DNA of 42,896 bases from Candidatus Rokuibacteriota bacterium (GTDB lineage: Bacteria > Methylomirabilota > Methylomirabilia > Rokubacteriales > CSP1-6): positions 1 to 42,896 of the forward strand of contig QHSL01000093.1 in the NCBI GenBank assembly GCA_003220435.1. Reading direction: 5' to 3'. The number at the start of each line of letters is the position of its first letter. The first letter of the stretch is position 1. The position numbers and the translations under genes are program-made. The notes below the pieces were generated by a model. The model did not search any database. It was given only the letters and a program-made list of their open reading frames with translations, and had not been told where the DNA came from. Positions 1 to 7,425 of this stretch are shown here, one piece after another.

Positions 1-1220
1 AGCGTCCGCGCGATCTGGAGCGCGCGGCTCTTCGTCTCGATGACGGCGAGGTTGCAGAATTCGATACCGGTGCAGCTCACCAGCCCGCGCATGATCTGCG
101 AGGGGTCGTAGCGGAGCACCTTGAGGAGCGGCTCGGCGGTCAGGTTGCCGAGCTTGGCGTCTGGCACGTGTGGGACGATCACGTTCTGGTCCACCGTCAG
201 TCGCACCTCGCCGGTGCCGTAGCCTTCGGCCAGCCGCGCGACCTCGGCGAGTTGATCGCCGGTGATCCGCCCGACCGGGACGAGCAAGCCGACCCAGCTC
301 AGCGTGGGCTGCTTCTGGCGGAAGACGCCGACGTGGTCGGTCCCCGCCGGTGCGCGTTCGTCGACGCCCGCCCGCTCGAGCGGCCGCCCCAGTCGCCCCT
401 CGAGCGCATCGCGGAACTTCGCCTCGCCCCACTCCTCAAGCAGGAACGCCAGGCGGATCTTGTTGCGCGCGTCTCGCGAGCCGTGGTCGCGATAGAGGAA
501 CACGATCGCACTCGACAGCTCCACCGCCTCGCCGGGGAGCACGAAGACGTCCAGCGGCGTCGCGATCCGGTAGCCGCCGGAGCCGTTCTTGCCGCCGACG
601 AGCACGTTGAAGCCATGGTCGGTCTCGCCGCCGAGCGATCTCGTCGCTGGCACGAGGGCGAGGTCCTGCGTCTCGGCGTGCGTGCAGTTGTCGCGGCAAC
701 CGGTGATCGTGATGTTGAACTTCCGAGGGAGGTTCGTGTATGCCACGTCGCCCACGAACGTGTCGGTGAAGGCGCGCGCGACCGGCGAGGCGTCGAACAG
801 CTCGTTGGGCGTGAGCCCGGCGACGGCGCAGCCGACGACGTTGCGAATGTTATCCATCCCGGTCTGGAGCGTCACGAGCCCGACCTTGCGGAGCTCCTCG
901 AGGATCGGCGGCACGTCGTTGATCTGGATCCAGCGGAGCTGGATTTGTTGTCGCGTGGTGATGTCGGCGATCCCGCGCCCGACGCGGTTGGCGATGCGGC
1001 CGATCGTACGGAGCTGCGCAGCGCTAGTGATCCCGTTCGGGATGCGGATCCGCATCATGAAGTGACCGGGCGTGTGCTTGCGGAAGAAGATCCCCCACCA
1101 CTTCAGCCGCTCCAGGTCGCCCTCCTCGATCGCCTCGACCCCGAGCTCCGCGTAGCGGGGAATGTCTCGACCGACCTCGAGGCCGCCCTTCTCCGCTTTG
1201 ATCTGTTCGATCTTGTTCAC
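1..1220 (-). CDS. nirA: Ferredoxin-nitrite reductase (assimilatory), C-terminus outside window
   Basis: Siroheme/4Fe-4S enzyme that reduces nitrite to ammonium with ferredoxin in nitrate assimilation. The minus-strand frame is open for 406 codons from GTG at 1220 to the window edge. It shows the paired ferredoxin-like half-domain layout of the family. The N-terminal half has the TRQQIQLRW segment and the GCRDNC / HAETQDL stretch. The second half has GLVSCTGIEFCNLAVIETK, where Cys383 and Cys389 form the first C-x5-C pair of cluster/siroheme ligands; the second pair (GCPNxC) would lie beyond base 1. GTG is chosen because GGGAGA sits about 8 nt upstream. A structured leader with a terminator precedes it. 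A sulfite reductase is the main alternative; the leader and motif wording favour nitrite. Confidence 0.88.
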   Translation of the reverse strand, partial: MNKIEQIKAEKGGLEVGRDIPRYAELGVEAIEEGDLERLKWWGIFFRKHTPGHFMMRIRIPNGITSAAQLRTIGRIANRVGRGIADITTRQQIQLRWIQINDVPPILEELRKVGLVTLQTGMDNIRNVVGCAVAGLTPNELFDASPVARAFTDTFVGDVAYTNLPRKFNITITGCRDNCTHAETQDLALVPATRSLGGETDHGFNVLVGGKNGSGGYRIATPLDVFVLPGEAVELSSAIVFLYRDHGSRDARNKIRLAFLLEEWGEAKFRDALEGRLGRPLERAGVDERAPAGTDHVGVFRQKQPTLSWVGLLVPVGRITGDQLAEVARLAEGYGTGEVRLTVDQNVIVPHVPDAKLGNLTAEPLLKVLRYDPSQIMRGLVSCTGIEFCNLAVIETKSRALQIART

Positions 1221-1253
1221 AGCGATCTCCCTTCGCGCCGGCGGCGCGTGAAC

Positions 1254-1292
1254 AAAAAAAGGGCACCCTCCCCATTGAGGAAAGGCACCCTT
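1254..1292 (-). terminator. Leader terminator (attenuator) upstream of nirA
   Basis: On the minus strand, bases 1292-1278 pair with 1273-1259 through 15 consecutive pairs, several of them G-U, closing a 4-nt CAAT loop. A run of T follows (1260-1254, seven T in all). This is an intrinsic terminator 34 nt before the nirA GTG, between promoter and gene, so it can only act as an attenuator. Its 5' arm overlaps the second leader hairpin (1300-1279), so the two folds exclude each other. Confidence 0.75.
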
Positions 1293-1322
1293 GCCTTTCC
1301 GAGAGTCCGACGTGGGACTCTC
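1279..1322 (-). promoter_or_regulatory. Tandem-hairpin antiterminator leader of nirA (ANTAR/NasR-NasT type candidate)
   Basis: Two perfect hairpins abut on the minus strand. P1 (1322-1301) has an 8-bp stem GAGAGTCC/GGACTCTC and hexaloop CACGTC. P2 (1300-1279) has a 9-bp stem GGAAAGGCA/TGCCTTTCC and loop AGGG. If the top A-U pair opens, the P2 loop becomes AAGGGU, with A at position 1 and G at position 4, as in known ANTAR-protein targets. The P1 loop keeps G4 but has C at position 1. P2 shares bases 1292-1279 with the terminator. Two hairpins plus a competing terminator before a nitrite reductase is the arrangement known from NasR/NasT-controlled operons. No ANTAR gene is visible in the window. 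Confidence 0.6.
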
Positions 1323-1342
1323 AGATCACGCGAAGCTCAGGG

Positions 1343-1358
1343 CTCAAGCGGCGTGCCA
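1343..1358 (-). promoter_or_regulatory. Sigma54-like promoter upstream of nirA
   Basis: On the minus strand TGGCAC (1358-1353), five bases, then TTGAG (1347-1343) resemble the -24/-12 elements TGGCAC-N5-TTGCA. The -24 box is perfect. The -12 box has A where the conserved C is expected. A start about 12 nt downstream would fall near 1332, ten bases before the first leader hairpin, which is a sensible transcript start. Confidence 0.4.
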
Positions 1359-1741
1359 GATTCTTGGTGAGGTGCGGTCGTCGAAAACTCTTTCAAAGCG
1401 GCGCTTTAGGAGCGTACTCCCTGTTTGCTGGCCGGATCTACGTGGCGAAAAACTCAGCAGCCACGGGTGAGATGCTCAATTCGATGGCGTTGTCACACAG
1501 CCTTCCAACCGGTCGCGCGCGATCAACTCGCGAATCGCGCGCAGACGGCGCGCGCCGTACCGGGTACCAGAAAGAAGTACCTTGATGGACGTCGTCGACA
1601 TCCTCGATCTCATGCGGGCCGATACTTGAGATATCAAAATCACCCTCGGAGGTCAGGTGCGAAGGGTCACTGGCGCTCGAAGAGATCGTCTACGGACAGA
1701 CGCGGCCCTAGCGAAGCCGCGGACCTTGAAGGTGAGATCCT
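1359..1741. other. No gene recognised between nirA leader and transposase remnant
   Basis: Short open stretches occur on both strands but none has family motifs, a convincing ribosome binding site, or the codon-position GC bias of neighbouring genes. It is adjacent to transposon debris and may be degenerate mobile DNA. Confidence 0.5.
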
Positions 1742-2179
1742 GTGCCAACCATTGTGGTGGCCCCATATCTGAAAGCGCTGCGCCGTTCAACGGCGGGGCC
1801 TGGTCATGGTAGTCCGTCTGCCTTTTCGCGTGGTCGCCGCAGACTCACACCATCATTCGTCTCCCCACATCAACCCGTTTCGTCGGAGCCATATCTTCGC
1901 CATCGTGGGCCTCACAGCCCGTGGCAGAACCCCTTCGCGGAGCGGCTCATCGGCTCCATCCGGCGCGAGTGTCTGAATCACGTCGTCGTCCTTGGCGAAC
2001 GGCACCTGCGCCGCCTCCTGACCCGTTACTTCGCGTACTACCACCGGGCGCGTACTCACCTCTCGCTCGACAAGGATGCGCCCCACGGCCGCCCAATTGA
2101 GCGGCCGGAACTCGGCAAGGTCATCCCGATTTGCGAAGTCGGTGGCCTCCACCATCGCTACGTCCGACGGGCGGCCTGA
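1742..2179 (+). pseudogene. Integrase-core transposase remnant (C-terminal part only)
   Basis: From about base 1916 the frame reads SPWQNPFAERLIGSIRREC, then LTRYFAYYHRARTHLSLDKD and GGLHHRYVRRAA. This is the last third of an rve-type DDE integrase core of an IS3/IS481-like transposase; the E of FAERLIGSIRRE is the expected final catalytic acid. The upstream part of the frame (1742-1915) does not resemble an integrase, and the two catalytic Asp regions are missing, so the element is dead. Terminal repeats were not found. The GTG at 1742 is only the limit of the open frame. Confidence 0.75.
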
Positions 2180-2507
2180 TCCAGCTCACTCGGTTCGCCA
2201 CGATCGGGCCCGTCCTTCCGTTAGGCTGCTCGCCGCCCCACCCCCTAAAGGTCCAGCGTCCTTCAGTGGCGGCCCGACGGGCCCGCACTGCTTGCCTCCC
2301 CTCCTGTCTACAGTCTCCTAAACATTCCTTGGCCTGTCGCGAGAGCGTCGGCCGTCGTCGTCCACTGAGTGGGATGAGGTTTTGGCGAAGGACAGCCGCT
2401 GTCGTCCTACTCTTCAGCCTCGTGGCGAGCGGGCAGATCAGGTTGCGGAGGATCGACGGCTGGCGGAAGATCGCCTCTGTGCTCAGCCAGCACACGGCGG
2501 TGGCGGC
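2180..2507. other. No gene recognised; upstream region of the substrate-binding protein gene
   Basis: The 328 bases between the integrase remnant and the substrate-binding protein hold only short overlapping frames without motifs. An in-frame extension of the next gene starts at 2382, but it reads as arginine-rich non-signal sequence, so the gene start is placed at 2508. No clear promoter boxes were seen. Confidence 0.45.
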
Positions 2508-3443
2508 ATGATGATCGTACGCGCGGCGCTTGCGGTCGTCCTTGGCCTCGGCATCCTGGTCACGCCGCTCGCCGCCGAGACGCAGCCAGCGGGGAAGGTC
2601 TGGCGAATTGGTCTATTCCATGTCGGTCTCGATCACGTCCCTCCGTCACTCGACGGTCTGCGCGAGGGCCTGACGGCTCTTGGCTATGAAGAGGGGAAGA
2701 ATATCCACTTCGACTGGCGCAACCTCGCCGACGAAGACGCAGCACGCACTACTGCGCAAGCGTTTGTGCGTGACCGAGTCGATCTCATCATAGCGTTTGA
2801 GAATCAGACGGTGCGAGCTGTGAAAGCCACCACCACCGAAATTCCTGTCGTCATGTTGCACGTCACTGCCCCGGTCGAAAACGGCTTCATCAAGAGCTTC
2901 GCTCACCCTGGCGGCAATTTCACGGGTCTCGCCGGGCTCGGGGACAACCCGTCTAAGGAAGTTGAACTGTTCAAAGAGCTCGTCCCGCGACTTAAGCGGC
3001 TGCTCGTGTTATCTGCGGGCGATCCGGCGTCATCACGCTGGCTCGCGGATGTCCGGCAAGCCGCGACCAAACTCAAACGTGAGTTGGTCGAGCGGGAAAC
3101 GGCGACGCGGGCTGATATTGAGCGCGTGTTCGCCGCGATCAAGCCAGGCGATGTCGACGGCGTGTTCATCAGCTCACCTGACCTCCGCACCAGGTTCTTA
3201 GCGCTCATCTTAGAGCTTGCCTCCAACAGACACCTGCCGCTCCAGGGCCACCGCAGGGAATGGGTGGAACAAGGTGCGCTGTTTTCCTACGGCGAAGTCC
3301 TAAGCTTGCTGGATAACGAGACGGGGATGCACTCTTGCTTGGAATCCAAAACCCAAGCGTCGCCGGTTGGCGCCGGCGGCAAGAGGAGGCATCCCCGTGC
3401 CCACGAGAATACCGGCATCGGAGCGGACGAGCCAGAAGCTTGA
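2508..3443 (+). pseudogene. ABC transporter substrate-binding protein, 3' end cut by IS256-family insertion
   Basis: Starting at tandem ATGATG (2508/2511), the protein opens with a signal peptide (MIVRAALAVVLGLGILVTPLAA). It continues as a PF04392-type (TrpX-like) periplasmic binding protein: KVWRIGLFHVG, LREGLTALGYEEGKNI, VDLIIAFENQTVRAVKATTTEIPVV and HPGGNFTGL. Family members are about 325 residues. Here homology stops near residue 270 (base about 3318), just after GALFSYGEVLSLL, and the frame runs 40-odd codons into IS sequence to a stop at 3443. About 50 C-terminal residues are lost and no fragment of them was recognised beyond the IS. Many such proteins are orphan binding proteins; no permease or ATPase gene lies nearby. 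The ligand cannot be told. Confidence 0.8.
3323..3396 (+). promoter_or_regulatory. Hairpin sequestering the transposase ribosome binding site
   Basis: GGGGATGC-A-CTCTTGC (3323-3338) pairs with GCAAGAG-GAG-GCATCCCC (3379-3396), giving 15 bp with a small asymmetric bulge. Nested inside are GCTTGG/CCAAGC and a GCCGG/CCGGC stem. The AGGAGG ribosome binding site (3384-3389) is inside the right arm, and the GTG start (3397) follows it directly. Transcripts entering from outside the IS would fold and hide the start, a protection device known for other insertion sequences such as IS10 and IS50. Confidence 0.6.
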
Positions 3444-4735
3444 TGAGCTGCTGACCCAGGGTGTGGCCGACGGCGACGCCCGCGCCGAGCTGCTCAAGCT
3501 GGCGGTGCGCAAGATCGTGGAGGAAGCGCTGGAAGCAGAGGTCGCCGAGGCCGTGGGGCGCGGCTACTACGAGAGCGGGGCGCCGCCCGGCGCCGGCTAC
3601 CGCAATGGCTATCGCCGCGGCCGGCTCGCCACCGCCGAGGGACCTATCGAGTATGGAGTCCCGCAAGTCGCCGATCGCGCCGAGCCGTTTGTCTCCCGCG
3701 TGCGGGCCGGCCTGGCGGGGCGCACGGCGGAGCTGGAGCGCTTGGCGGTGGAGATGTTCGCGCGCGGGCTGAGCACGCGAGACATCGAAGCGGCGTTTCG
3801 GGACGCCAGCGGGGCCAGCGTGCTGAGCCGGACGGCGGTCAGCCAGGTGACCGAGCGGCTCTGGCAGGAGTACGAAGCCTTCGCCGGGCGGGACCTCAGC
3901 GAATTCTCGGTCGCCTATCTGTTCGTGGACGGGGTGGCGGAGCGGCTGCACGCCGGGCTGCCGCGAGAAGCGGTGCGCTGTGCCTGGGGCATCACCGACG
4001 ACGGCCAGAAGGCCCTGCTGCACCTGGCGCCGGGCACGAAGGAGGACACGGCGAGTTGCACGGCCTTCTTCGAGGATCTCAAGCGCCGCGGGTTGGCCGA
4101 CCCGCTGCTCGTCGTCACCGACGGGGCGCCCGGGCTGATCCGCGCTGTGGAGATATGCTTCCCACGGGCGCTGCGCCAGCGCTGCCTGGCGCATCGGCTC
4201 CGCAATCTCCGGAGCAAAGCCCCCGAGAGCCGGTGGCCGGAGATCGCGCTGCGGGCGCGCGGGTGTTACGAGGCCGCGTCGCCGGCCCTCGCCACGGTGC
4301 TGCGCGAGGACTTCGTGCAGACCTACGAGCGGGAGCTGCCGGCGGTGGTGCAGTGTTTCTCTGACGACTTCGCCGCGTGCATCGCCCATCTCCGCTTCCC
4401 GCTTCGGCATCGCCGCGGCGCGCGCACCACGAACCTGCTCGAGCGACTCTTTCTCGAAGAGCGGCGGCGGACAAAGATCATTCCCAACGCGTTCGGCGAG
4501 CGCCCGGTGCTGAAGCTGATGTACGCCGCCGTCATCCGCGCGGCTGAGCGGTGGCGCGGGATCACCGTCGGTGAGTTTGAGCAGCGCCAACTGCGGGCGA
4601 TCCGTGACGAGCTTGGCCGCGCTCATGCCGAACGCGTGGCGCCAGCCATCACCGCCAAGGCGATGCCGCCGATCCGAAAACTGCGAGCTGGCAACGCACT
4701 CGGTAGCGAGCTGACTGGTGTGATTTCAGGCACCC
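3323..4735 (+). mobile_element. IS256-family insertion sequence (approximate ends)
   Basis: One transposase gene of the IS256/Mutator family inserted into the substrate-binding protein gene. The left limit is set where the host protein loses homology, beside the sequence CGGGGATGC. The right limit is a guess near GGCACCCCG (about 4735), whose reverse complement CGGGGTGCC loosely resembles the left end. Convincing 20-30 bp terminal repeats and an 8-9 bp target duplication were not found by eye, so both ends may be off by tens of bases. Confidence 0.6.
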
Positions 4736-4914
4736 CGCCGTTCCGGCGCGACGGATGCCTGACCAGATTCGCGGCCGGCCACTCGACCCCTTGCTTATCG
4801 GCCATTGATCGGCCAATTTCCCCCTCGGCGGCAACGCGCCCTTCAGACGGCGGTGATACCGATTCGGAGGAGTCTTCGAGACCGCCGTCAGGCCGTCGGG
4901 CAAGTCCCGCCTGA
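3397..4914 (+). CDS. IS256-family (Mutator) transposase
   Basis: DDE transposase that cuts and joins the element's ends. The GTG start is chosen because AAGAGGAGG lies 7 nt upstream; the first residues read PTRIPASERTSQKLDELL. Visible family features are EALEAEVAEAVGRGYYE and YRNGYRRG near the N-terminus, the first catalytic Asp in LFVDGV, the second in LLVVTDGAPGL followed by CLAHRLRNL, and the catalytic Glu in RTTNLLERLFLEERRRTKII. Relatives are about 400-430 residues. This frame is 505 because it continues past the usual C-terminus (near AERVAPAITAKAMP) without a stop, into serine/proline-rich sequence that looks non-coding. The 3' end of the element may therefore be truncated or joined to foreign DNA. 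Confidence 0.88.
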   Translation: MPTRIPASERTSQKLDELLTQGVADGDARAELLKLAVRKIVEEALEAEVAEAVGRGYYESGAPPGAGYRNGYRRGRLATAEGPIEYGVPQVADRAEPFVSRVRAGLAGRTAELERLAVEMFARGLSTRDIEAAFRDASGASVLSRTAVSQVTERLWQEYEAFAGRDLSEFSVAYLFVDGVAERLHAGLPREAVRCAWGITDDGQKALLHLAPGTKEDTASCTAFFEDLKRRGLADPLLVVTDGAPGLIRAVEICFPRALRQRCLAHRLRNLRSKAPESRWPEIALRARGCYEAASPALATVLREDFVQTYERELPAVVQCFSDDFAACIAHLRFPLRHRRGARTTNLLERLFLEERRRTKIIPNAFGERPVLKLMYAAVIRAAERWRGITVGEFEQRQLRAIRDELGRAHAERVAPAITAKAMPPIRKLRAGNALGSELTGVISGTPPFRRDGCLTRFAAGHSTPCLSAIDRPISPSAATRPSDGGDTDSEESSRPPSGRRASPA

Positions 4915-5094
4915 GTGATCGCTTCCTCCAGGCTCCGGATCTTCCGATAGGCCCGCAGCTCGCGCATCGCTTTCACCCGCCACGTCCAAGCGATGCGGCC
5001 CTTGCCATCAGCCAGCTTCGGGGCCAAGCCCTTCGCCTTCGACGGGCCGGATTTATCTTGGACTGCGACTACTGCCGATGGTGCGGGTCGCGCG
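4736..5094. other. Flank of the IS; no gene firmly supported
   Basis: The plus frame is the tail of the transposase reading frame. On the minus strand an open frame (about 5080 down to 4900) reads KSGPSKAKGLAPKLADGKG and RVKAMRELRAYRKIRSLEEA, which looks protein-like but matches no family I know. It runs into the IS-derived sequence, so it may be a host gene fragment broken by the insertion. Confidence 0.35.
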
Positions 5095-5538
5095 TCAGCG
5101 GGAGGGGGAGTCGGCGAAGGCGGAGAGGGGTGGGCCGGCGGCGTTGATGACTGAAGCTACGTAGCCGCTGCGGTGGACTGCGGCGGCGAGGAGACCGACC
5201 AGGAGCACGAGGATCAGCACGCCGGCGACGGCGTGTCGATAGCCGCGCCGGAACCACAGAACTCCGGCCGCGAAGATCGTGAGCGCCAGCCCGGTGGCGA
5301 GCGCCGGCGCGATCATTCCGAGGCGACCGAGGCGCCACGCGACGACGGCGAGGAGCAGCAAGCCCAGCGCGCCGAGCGTGGCGAAGCCCGGCAGCACGTG
5401 GTGGTACTCGGTCTCCGGCGGAAGCATGAGCATCTTCCGGCAGAGCCGCCGCTGCCGCGCCTCTTCGGGGCTTTCCGACGGCCAGAGGTCGAAACGCATC
5501 GACTTCCAGAAGTGCAAGAGGCGCACCGGGTGGCGCAT
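5095..5538 (-). CDS. Small multi-pass membrane protein of unknown function
   Basis: 147 residues from ATG at 5538. The first 50 residues are soluble and charged (FWKSMRFDLWPSESPEEARQRRL). Three to four hydrophobic segments follow: ATLGALGLLLLAVVAW, MIAPALATGLALTIFAAGVLW, AVAGVLILVLLVGLLAAAV. The open frame extends upstream, but that part is arginine/serine-rich and overlaps the zinc-ribbon gene, so a start at MRHPVRLLHF is preferred; no strong ribosome binding site decides it. It is the third gene of a minus-strand unit with the zinc-ribbon and exported proteins. No family recognised. Confidence 0.6.
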   Translation of the reverse strand: MRHPVRLLHFWKSMRFDLWPSESPEEARQRRLCRKMLMLPPETEYHHVLPGFATLGALGLLLLAVVAWRLGRLGMIAPALATGLALTIFAAGVLWFRRGYRHAVAGVLILVLLVGLLAAAVHRSGYVASVINAAGPPLSAFADSPSR

Positions 5539-5612
5539 CTCTGCAGATATGCGTTGAAGGCCCTCGTTGCGGTGCCCGTCCTCCTGTCCCGAAATTCCAG
5601 TCTGTTCGCTGC

Positions 5613-5750
5613 TCAGTCGGCGCCGGGCATCGCAGCGGCATTTGGAAACTGGGACTCGGACCCGCATTCGGAGCATTTGAGCAGCCCGGAGTCGGGGTAG
5701 GCGTGAACGGTGTGCGTCCGGCAGCGGGCGCAGCGCTTGAAATCGCACAC
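5613..5750 (-). CDS. 45-residue zinc-ribbon protein
   Basis: GTG start at 5750, preceded by AAAGGAGGT with about 5 nt spacing, the clearest ribosome binding site of this neighbourhood. The peptide has two CxxC pairs (Cys7/Cys10 and Cys26/Cys29) around a short linker with two His, the layout of a rubredoxin-like zinc ribbon. The stop codon of the upstream gene (TAG, 5755-5753) lies inside the stretch joining this ribosome binding site to the start, leaving only two bases between genes, so translation is probably coupled. Function unknown; it might bind nucleic acid or a partner protein. Confidence 0.65.
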   Translation of the reverse strand: MCDFKRCARCRTHTVHAYPDSGLLKCSECGSESQFPNAAAMPGAD

Positions 5751-5752
5751 CG

Positions 5753-6085
5753 CTACCTCCTTTGTGGATAGTGCGAAGCCGACGGATCCGCTGAGACGGC
5801 TCTCGGCCACACGACCACCTGCTTTCCAGTGGCGATGTCGTGGCGGACGATGGTGTGCACCTCGGTGCCGTCGGAATCGAAGACGGCGATGTAAATGACG
5901 TCCGCTTCCTCGTGGTTTGCAAGGATGACGCAGGGCGCGCGGGCGTGACCGAGCACACTCCGGCAGATCGAAACCGACTTGACCTCGAGACCGCGGAGCT
6001 CTTCCTCCTGGCCCCAGACGCGGAACGCGACGCTGAGAGCGAAGAGGATCGTTGCGATGAGCGTAACCACCACGTGCCTCGGCAC
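5753..6085 (-). CDS. Exported or membrane-anchored small protein of unknown function
   Basis: GTG start at 6085 is chosen for GGGGAGGG about 9 nt upstream and because it opens an N-terminal hydrophobic stretch (VVVTLIATILFALSVAFRVWG). The mature part begins QEEELRGLEVKSVSICRSV and contains two Cys (SICRSVLGHARAPCVI), then a beta-rich tail (ADVIYIAVFDSDGTEVHTIV). 110 residues. First gene of a unit with the zinc ribbon, two bases apart. No family recognised. Confidence 0.6.
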   Translation of the reverse strand: MPRHVVVTLIATILFALSVAFRVWGQEEELRGLEVKSVSICRSVLGHARAPCVILANHEEADVIYIAVFDSDGTEVHTIVRHDIATGKQVVVWPRAVSADPSASHYPQRR

Positions 6086-6788
6086 GGCTCTCAGCCCTCC
6101 CCTCTCGTTGCGTTCATAGTGTCCGGCCGCGCCGGCGTTCGCGTCGATCCGGAAGTAACCTAAGGGTGGTCTCGGTAAATACCTCCAATGCGCGCGTCCT
6201 GAAATCAGGAGCTCCGCTTCCGGAAATTCTGATTCAGTCCTCGCTCCGTTACAACCGAGGCTGACGGGCGGGGATCGCGCCAACAGGGATGATCCTCCGC
6301 GCGCCCTCAGCTCCCGCGTCGGAGGCCAGGTAGCGCCCAGTCAATAAAAACAGTCCGCAGGGAGCTGGCGCGCGACCTTTTACACGACCGGCATGGAACA
6401 CTCGCCCACGAGCGCGACGGCGACTAGGAGTGAACTGGACTGGGGACTCGCACCGTCGCGTCCTCGCCCCGGAGCGCCCCTCGCTGGGGACCTGAGAGTC
6501 CCCTGGGTACCGGGAAGTCCCCAGCCCGGGTGCGAGGCGCCTGGGGCATCGGCTCGAGGAGGATTCCGACCAGTTCCCGGCCATTCGCGCCCCGTGGCTT
6601 CGGGGCTCCTACCTGGAGCGGCCGGCGCCGATTCGGACGAGGACCTCGAACCGCTCAGGCACCCCTCCCGCCGAAGGAGGGTTGAGAACTTTGCTATTGC
6701 TCGCTGGCTCGCAGTTCTAGAGCGCTGACGGCCTGTCGATGTTGATCGGCGGCGCGGGTTGCGGCGGTAGCGGGCGGTCGAGAACGGG
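6086..6788. other. 700-base stretch without a recognisable gene
   Basis: Upstream region of the three-gene minus-strand unit. Frames on both strands here are low-complexity Arg/Pro/Ser translations without motifs. A perfect short palindrome TCCTGA-AA-TCAGGA lies near 6206, and copies of the words GGGGACT/AGTCCCC and GCACC/GGTGC recur around 6430-6540. No tRNA, terminator with a T run, or promoter was identified with confidence. Confidence 0.4.
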
Positions 6789-7421
6789 TCACACGTACTC
6801 CTGGCCGTCGGCGTCGCGCACGGCGCCATCCGGCTCCCCGGGGGCGGTAGCAACAATCGCCTGCCTGGCTTGCAGGTCGTCGGAGTAGACGAACATGGCC
6901 GGCGTCGGCGTCTTGCCTTCGGCCGCCTCGTCCTTCTGGGGCTGGAACATCATGTGCCCGTCGGCCATCATGCGCAGGTAGGGACCGTACGCTTCCTGGA
7001 TGCCGAGCGCCGCGTCGGCCGCGATGTTCTTGTACGCGAGCTTGCAGTAGTTGACCATCAGCATCGGCACTAGCGTCTCCCCCTTGCGGTGCTTCCGCCG
7101 GCGCCGAAGGTTCTCAAGACTGACCCCCTCATCGGTGAGCGCTCCCATGAAGATGGCCCGCACGACGTTGCGGCGAATGCCCTTGTCCGGGCCGCGGTGC
7201 ACCCCGCCATTTGATCCCGGAGCGTGCGGCGTCAGAGCGCCTCCGTGAGGCTGAGAAATCTTCTTGCGGTCTGGCTCCGCGCCACTCATTGACCACCCAG
7301 TCGCGCCCTGTGGAGATTCCGTGGCGCCTATGGGGCTGCACGCTGGATCGGGATTGGTCTGCCGACGTTCCTTGGGCGCTCGTGACGAGCTCGCAGCAGT
7401 CCTGCGCTTCTTGTTCGGCAT
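6789..7421 (-). CDS. Conserved-looking unknown protein, phage-like N-terminus
   Basis: 210 residues from ATG at 7421, five bases after the stop region of the upstream gene. The N-terminus is very basic (MPNKKRRTAASSSRAPKERR). A patch HGGALTPHAPGSNGGVHRGPDKG, followed by RRNVVRAIFMGALTDEG, resembles the DNA-binding front part of phage small-terminase or DUF5681-like proteins; this is a weak resemblance from memory. The middle, ETLVPMLMVNYCKLAYKNIAADAALG, looks helical. No signal peptide or membrane segment. Pairing with another small unknown gene suggests a phage or element remnant, but no capsid, portal or integrase gene is near. Confidence 0.5.
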   Translation of the reverse strand: MPNKKRRTAASSSRAPKERRQTNPDPACSPIGATESPQGATGWSMSGAEPDRKKISQPHGGALTPHAPGSNGGVHRGPDKGIRRNVVRAIFMGALTDEGVSLENLRRRRKHRKGETLVPMLMVNYCKLAYKNIAADAALGIQEAYGPYLRMMADGHMMFQPQKDEAAEGKTPTPAMFVYSDDLQARQAIVATAPGEPDGAVRDADGQEYV

Positions 7422-7425
7422 CGTC

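Noticed and set aside
168-1370. 400-codon plus-strand open frame across the nitrite reductase.
   Set aside because: It is the complement of nirA; the minus strand carries the conserved motifs and the ribosome binding site.
6420-6540. Repeated words GGGGACT/AGTCCCC and GCACC/GGTGC that might form an RNA or att site.
   Set aside because: The words occur in an order that does not give a continuous stem, and no known RNA shape or T run accompanies them.
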